Position numbers and translations under genes: made by a program
The notes under the pieces: model-generated
Databases searched by the model: none
What the model saw: only the letters and a program-made list of their open reading frames with translations
Told to the model about the DNA's origin: nothing
Shown: positions 5,733 through 6,673 of the stretch, piece by piece
Layout: the number at the start of each line of letters is the position of its first letter
Numbering within the stretch: position 1 is the first letter of the stretch
NCBI GenBank assembly: GCA_046546235.1
Contig: JBKGYG010000075.1
Coordinates: forward strand, 1 to 6,673
Direction: 5' to 3'
DNA from: JBKGYG01 sp046546235
GTDB taxonomy: Bacteria; Bacillota; Clostridia; Lachnospirales; DSM-24629
Length of the DNA stretch: 6,673 nucleotides

Positions 5733-6275
5733 TCAAACCAAAAATTGTGGTGTGAGCATATAAGCTAGAGGATATATATCATTATTAGAGCTAATGAGGG
5801 CAGTAATTGAGCTAGCGCTATGATCTTCCTGGCTTACTATAATAAAAACATCTTTTTCTTCTGTCAATGGATATACTAGGCTGTTTTGCGCAAAAACCTT
5901 TTTCTCTCGATCCAATAAAACTAAATTAAAATTCTTATTCTGCCAATTAATTTGATAGATCCTATAAACTTGTTCTCTTACTCGTTTCATAAAATATGTA
6001 ACTGGTAATTTTAACTCAATACCAGAAATAAAATTATCTTTCCTATCACAATGATATTGCAAGAAAATATCATTATCATCTAAAGCAGACCAAAATATCT
6101 TATCAACTATTTTCAAACTATCTAAACGACTTAAAATATTGTTATCTTTATATAATGGTATATATACACCTTTTTCTTTAAATATATAAATATTAGTTTT
6201 ACTTTCCCACTGTTCAGAATAATCTTCTGTAATTAAGTATATATAGCCCATGTCATTATAACATGTTATTTTCAA
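5733..6275 (-). CDS. Hypothetical protein, 180 codons, start uncertain
   Basis: An open frame on the minus strand, stop TGA 5735-5733. I do not recognise a family. The product looks like a soluble, mixed alpha/beta protein. It has an aromatic N-terminus (MGYIYLITEDYSEQW, then NIYIFKEKGVYIPLY), a middle part KLPVTYFMKRVREQVYRIYQ, and a C-terminus with strands (NLVLLDREKKVF, DVFIIVSQED). No signal peptide or membrane segment is visible. The frame can begin at TTG 6275 or ATG 6251, but neither has a ribosome binding site. It overlaps the end of the patatin fragment in another frame, so it may be the 3' part of a gene whose beginning was lost, or be joined to the patatin piece by a frameshift. 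It lacks the patatin catalytic Asp-Gly motif, so it is not simply the rest of that enzyme. Its length without stops in AT-rich DNA supports real coding origin. Confidence 0.5.
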   Translation of the reverse strand: MKITCYNDMGYIYLITEDYSEQWESKTNIYIFKEKGVYIPLYKDNNILSRLDSLKIVDKIFWSALDDNDIFLQYHCDRKDNFISGIELKLPVTYFMKRVREQVYRIYQINWQNKNFNLVLLDREKKVFAQNSLVYPLTEEKDVFIIVSQEDHSASSITALISSNNDIYPLAYMLTPQFLV

Positions 6276-6543
6276 TATAAACTGGACTAATGTCTAACCA
6301 TACATCTTGAGCCATATAAACATCACTCTGAATAAATAGAGCAGCATTTAATGTTCCAACTGAGGTTCCAGAAACCCCTGAAATATTCTTTGATACACCA
6401 TATTCCTCTAATGCTTTCCAAACTCCTATTTGATAGGATCCTTTACCTCCACCGCCACAAAAGACTAAACCTATTTTATTTTCAGCCTGCTTTCTTTTAA
6501 ATCTGTCTTTATATATACTTTGACAAAAAGTTGCATACTCCTC
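6256..6543 (-). pseudogene. N-terminal fragment of a patatin-like phospholipase
   Basis: An open minus-strand frame between TAA 6546-6544 and TAA 6258-6256 encodes an unmistakable patatin N-terminus. It reads ENKIGLVFCGGGGKGSYQIG (oxyanion-hole GGGGKG at 6456-6439), then WKALEEYG, then ISGVSGTSVGTLNAALF with the nucleophile motif G-T-S-V-G at 6369-6355, and ends after AQDVWLDIS. Patatin-like enzymes are Ser/Asp lipid acyl hydrolases. The rest of the enzyme, including the catalytic Asp (DGG/DGA motif), is absent. There is no ATG, GTG or TTG in this frame upstream of the GLVF strand. An ATG with GAGGAG almost touching it (6536) is in another frame that stops at about 6471. The gene is therefore broken at both ends, probably by a frameshift near the start and a deletion near 6260. 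A neighbouring phospholipase fits lipid turnover, but this copy cannot be active. Confidence 0.8.
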
Positions 6544-6673
6544 TTAAATTTTTTATATAATTAATTAAGTTACCACATATTTTAGTCATTATTTCAGTAA
6601 TAAGATAGCCAATTCTATTCGGCACTTTTACGGCACTTTCAAAAAAATCATAAAAAAAGAACCCATCTTCACG
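6509..6673 (-). CDS. C-terminal end of an unidentified frame running in from the right
   Basis: An open minus-strand frame enters at the right edge and stops at TAA 6511-6509, giving 54 residues. They begin REDGFFFYDFF and continue through an amphipathic or hydrophobic helix-like segment (RIGYLITEIMTKICGNLINY) to NFLSKYI. I do not recognise it. It overlaps the patatin fragment by about 35 bases in a different frame. It could be a separate upstream gene coupled to patatin, or the original N-terminal extension of the phospholipase put out of frame by a one-base change. Two runs of seven A on the plus strand (6641-6660) make slippage errors plausible. Confidence 0.35.
   Translation of the reverse strand, partial: REDGFFFYDFFESAVKVPNRIGYLITEIMTKICGNLINYIKNLRGVCNFLSKYI

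Noticed and set aside
1..6673. CRISPR array, tRNA or rRNA genes, intact insertion sequence
   Set aside because: I saw no regularly spaced repeats, no cloverleaf or rRNA-like segments, and no recognisable transposase with terminal inverted repeats.

Overview
The window is strongly AT-rich. It has Firmicutes-style AGGAGG/GGGGG ribosome binding sites and one clear TTG start. The solute-binding protein has a signal-peptidase-I type leader (VSA|Q) and no good lipobox. That combination, with the protein sequences, suggests a low-GC anaerobic Firmicute, possibly a diderm lineage such as the Halanaerobiales. The taxonomic placement is inference.

The core (415-5230, all minus strand) is a glycerophosphodiester uptake and hydrolysis locus of Ugp type. 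In transcription order it holds: a palindromic operator and promoter (5169-5230), a UgpE-like permease (4261-5133, TTG start), an internal promoter and long leader (4102-4253), a UgpB-like binding protein (2854-4101), a 20-bp hairpin (2802-2844), a UgpA-like permease (1765-2775), a cytosolic glycerophosphodiester phosphodiesterase (GDPD, 1005-1775, overlapping ugpA), a second GDPD broken by an internal deletion (415-962), and an intrinsic terminator (212-236). UgpB would capture glycerophosphodiesters or glycerol-3-phosphate outside the membrane, UgpA/UgpE would form the channel, and the GDPD would release glycerol-3-phosphate inside. No ATPase (UgpC/MsmX type) is encoded here, so a shared one elsewhere is expected. 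The gene order E-B-A-Q differs from the familiar B-A-E-C-Q.

The flanks look decayed. At the left edge there is only an unidentified open frame running in from outside (2-244). The stretch 5234-5732 has no intact gene. It holds a good minus-strand terminator (5481-5509), several alternative RNA stems and short plus-strand frames that may be gene remnants. Further right on the minus strand are a 180-codon frame of unknown function (5733-6275) with no ribosome binding site, the N-terminal piece of a patatin-like phospholipase (6256-6543) that keeps the oxyanion and nucleophile motifs but nothing after them, and the C-terminal end of another unidentified frame (6509-6673).

I see no CRISPR array, rRNA, tRNA or intact insertion sequence. 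The most interesting points are the rearranged and partly broken Ugp/GDPD locus, its 42-bp palindrome, the ugpB leader with an orphan Shine-Dalgarno that can be paired away, and a phospholipase remnant beside a transporter for phospholipid breakdown products. I did not find a convincing new system.
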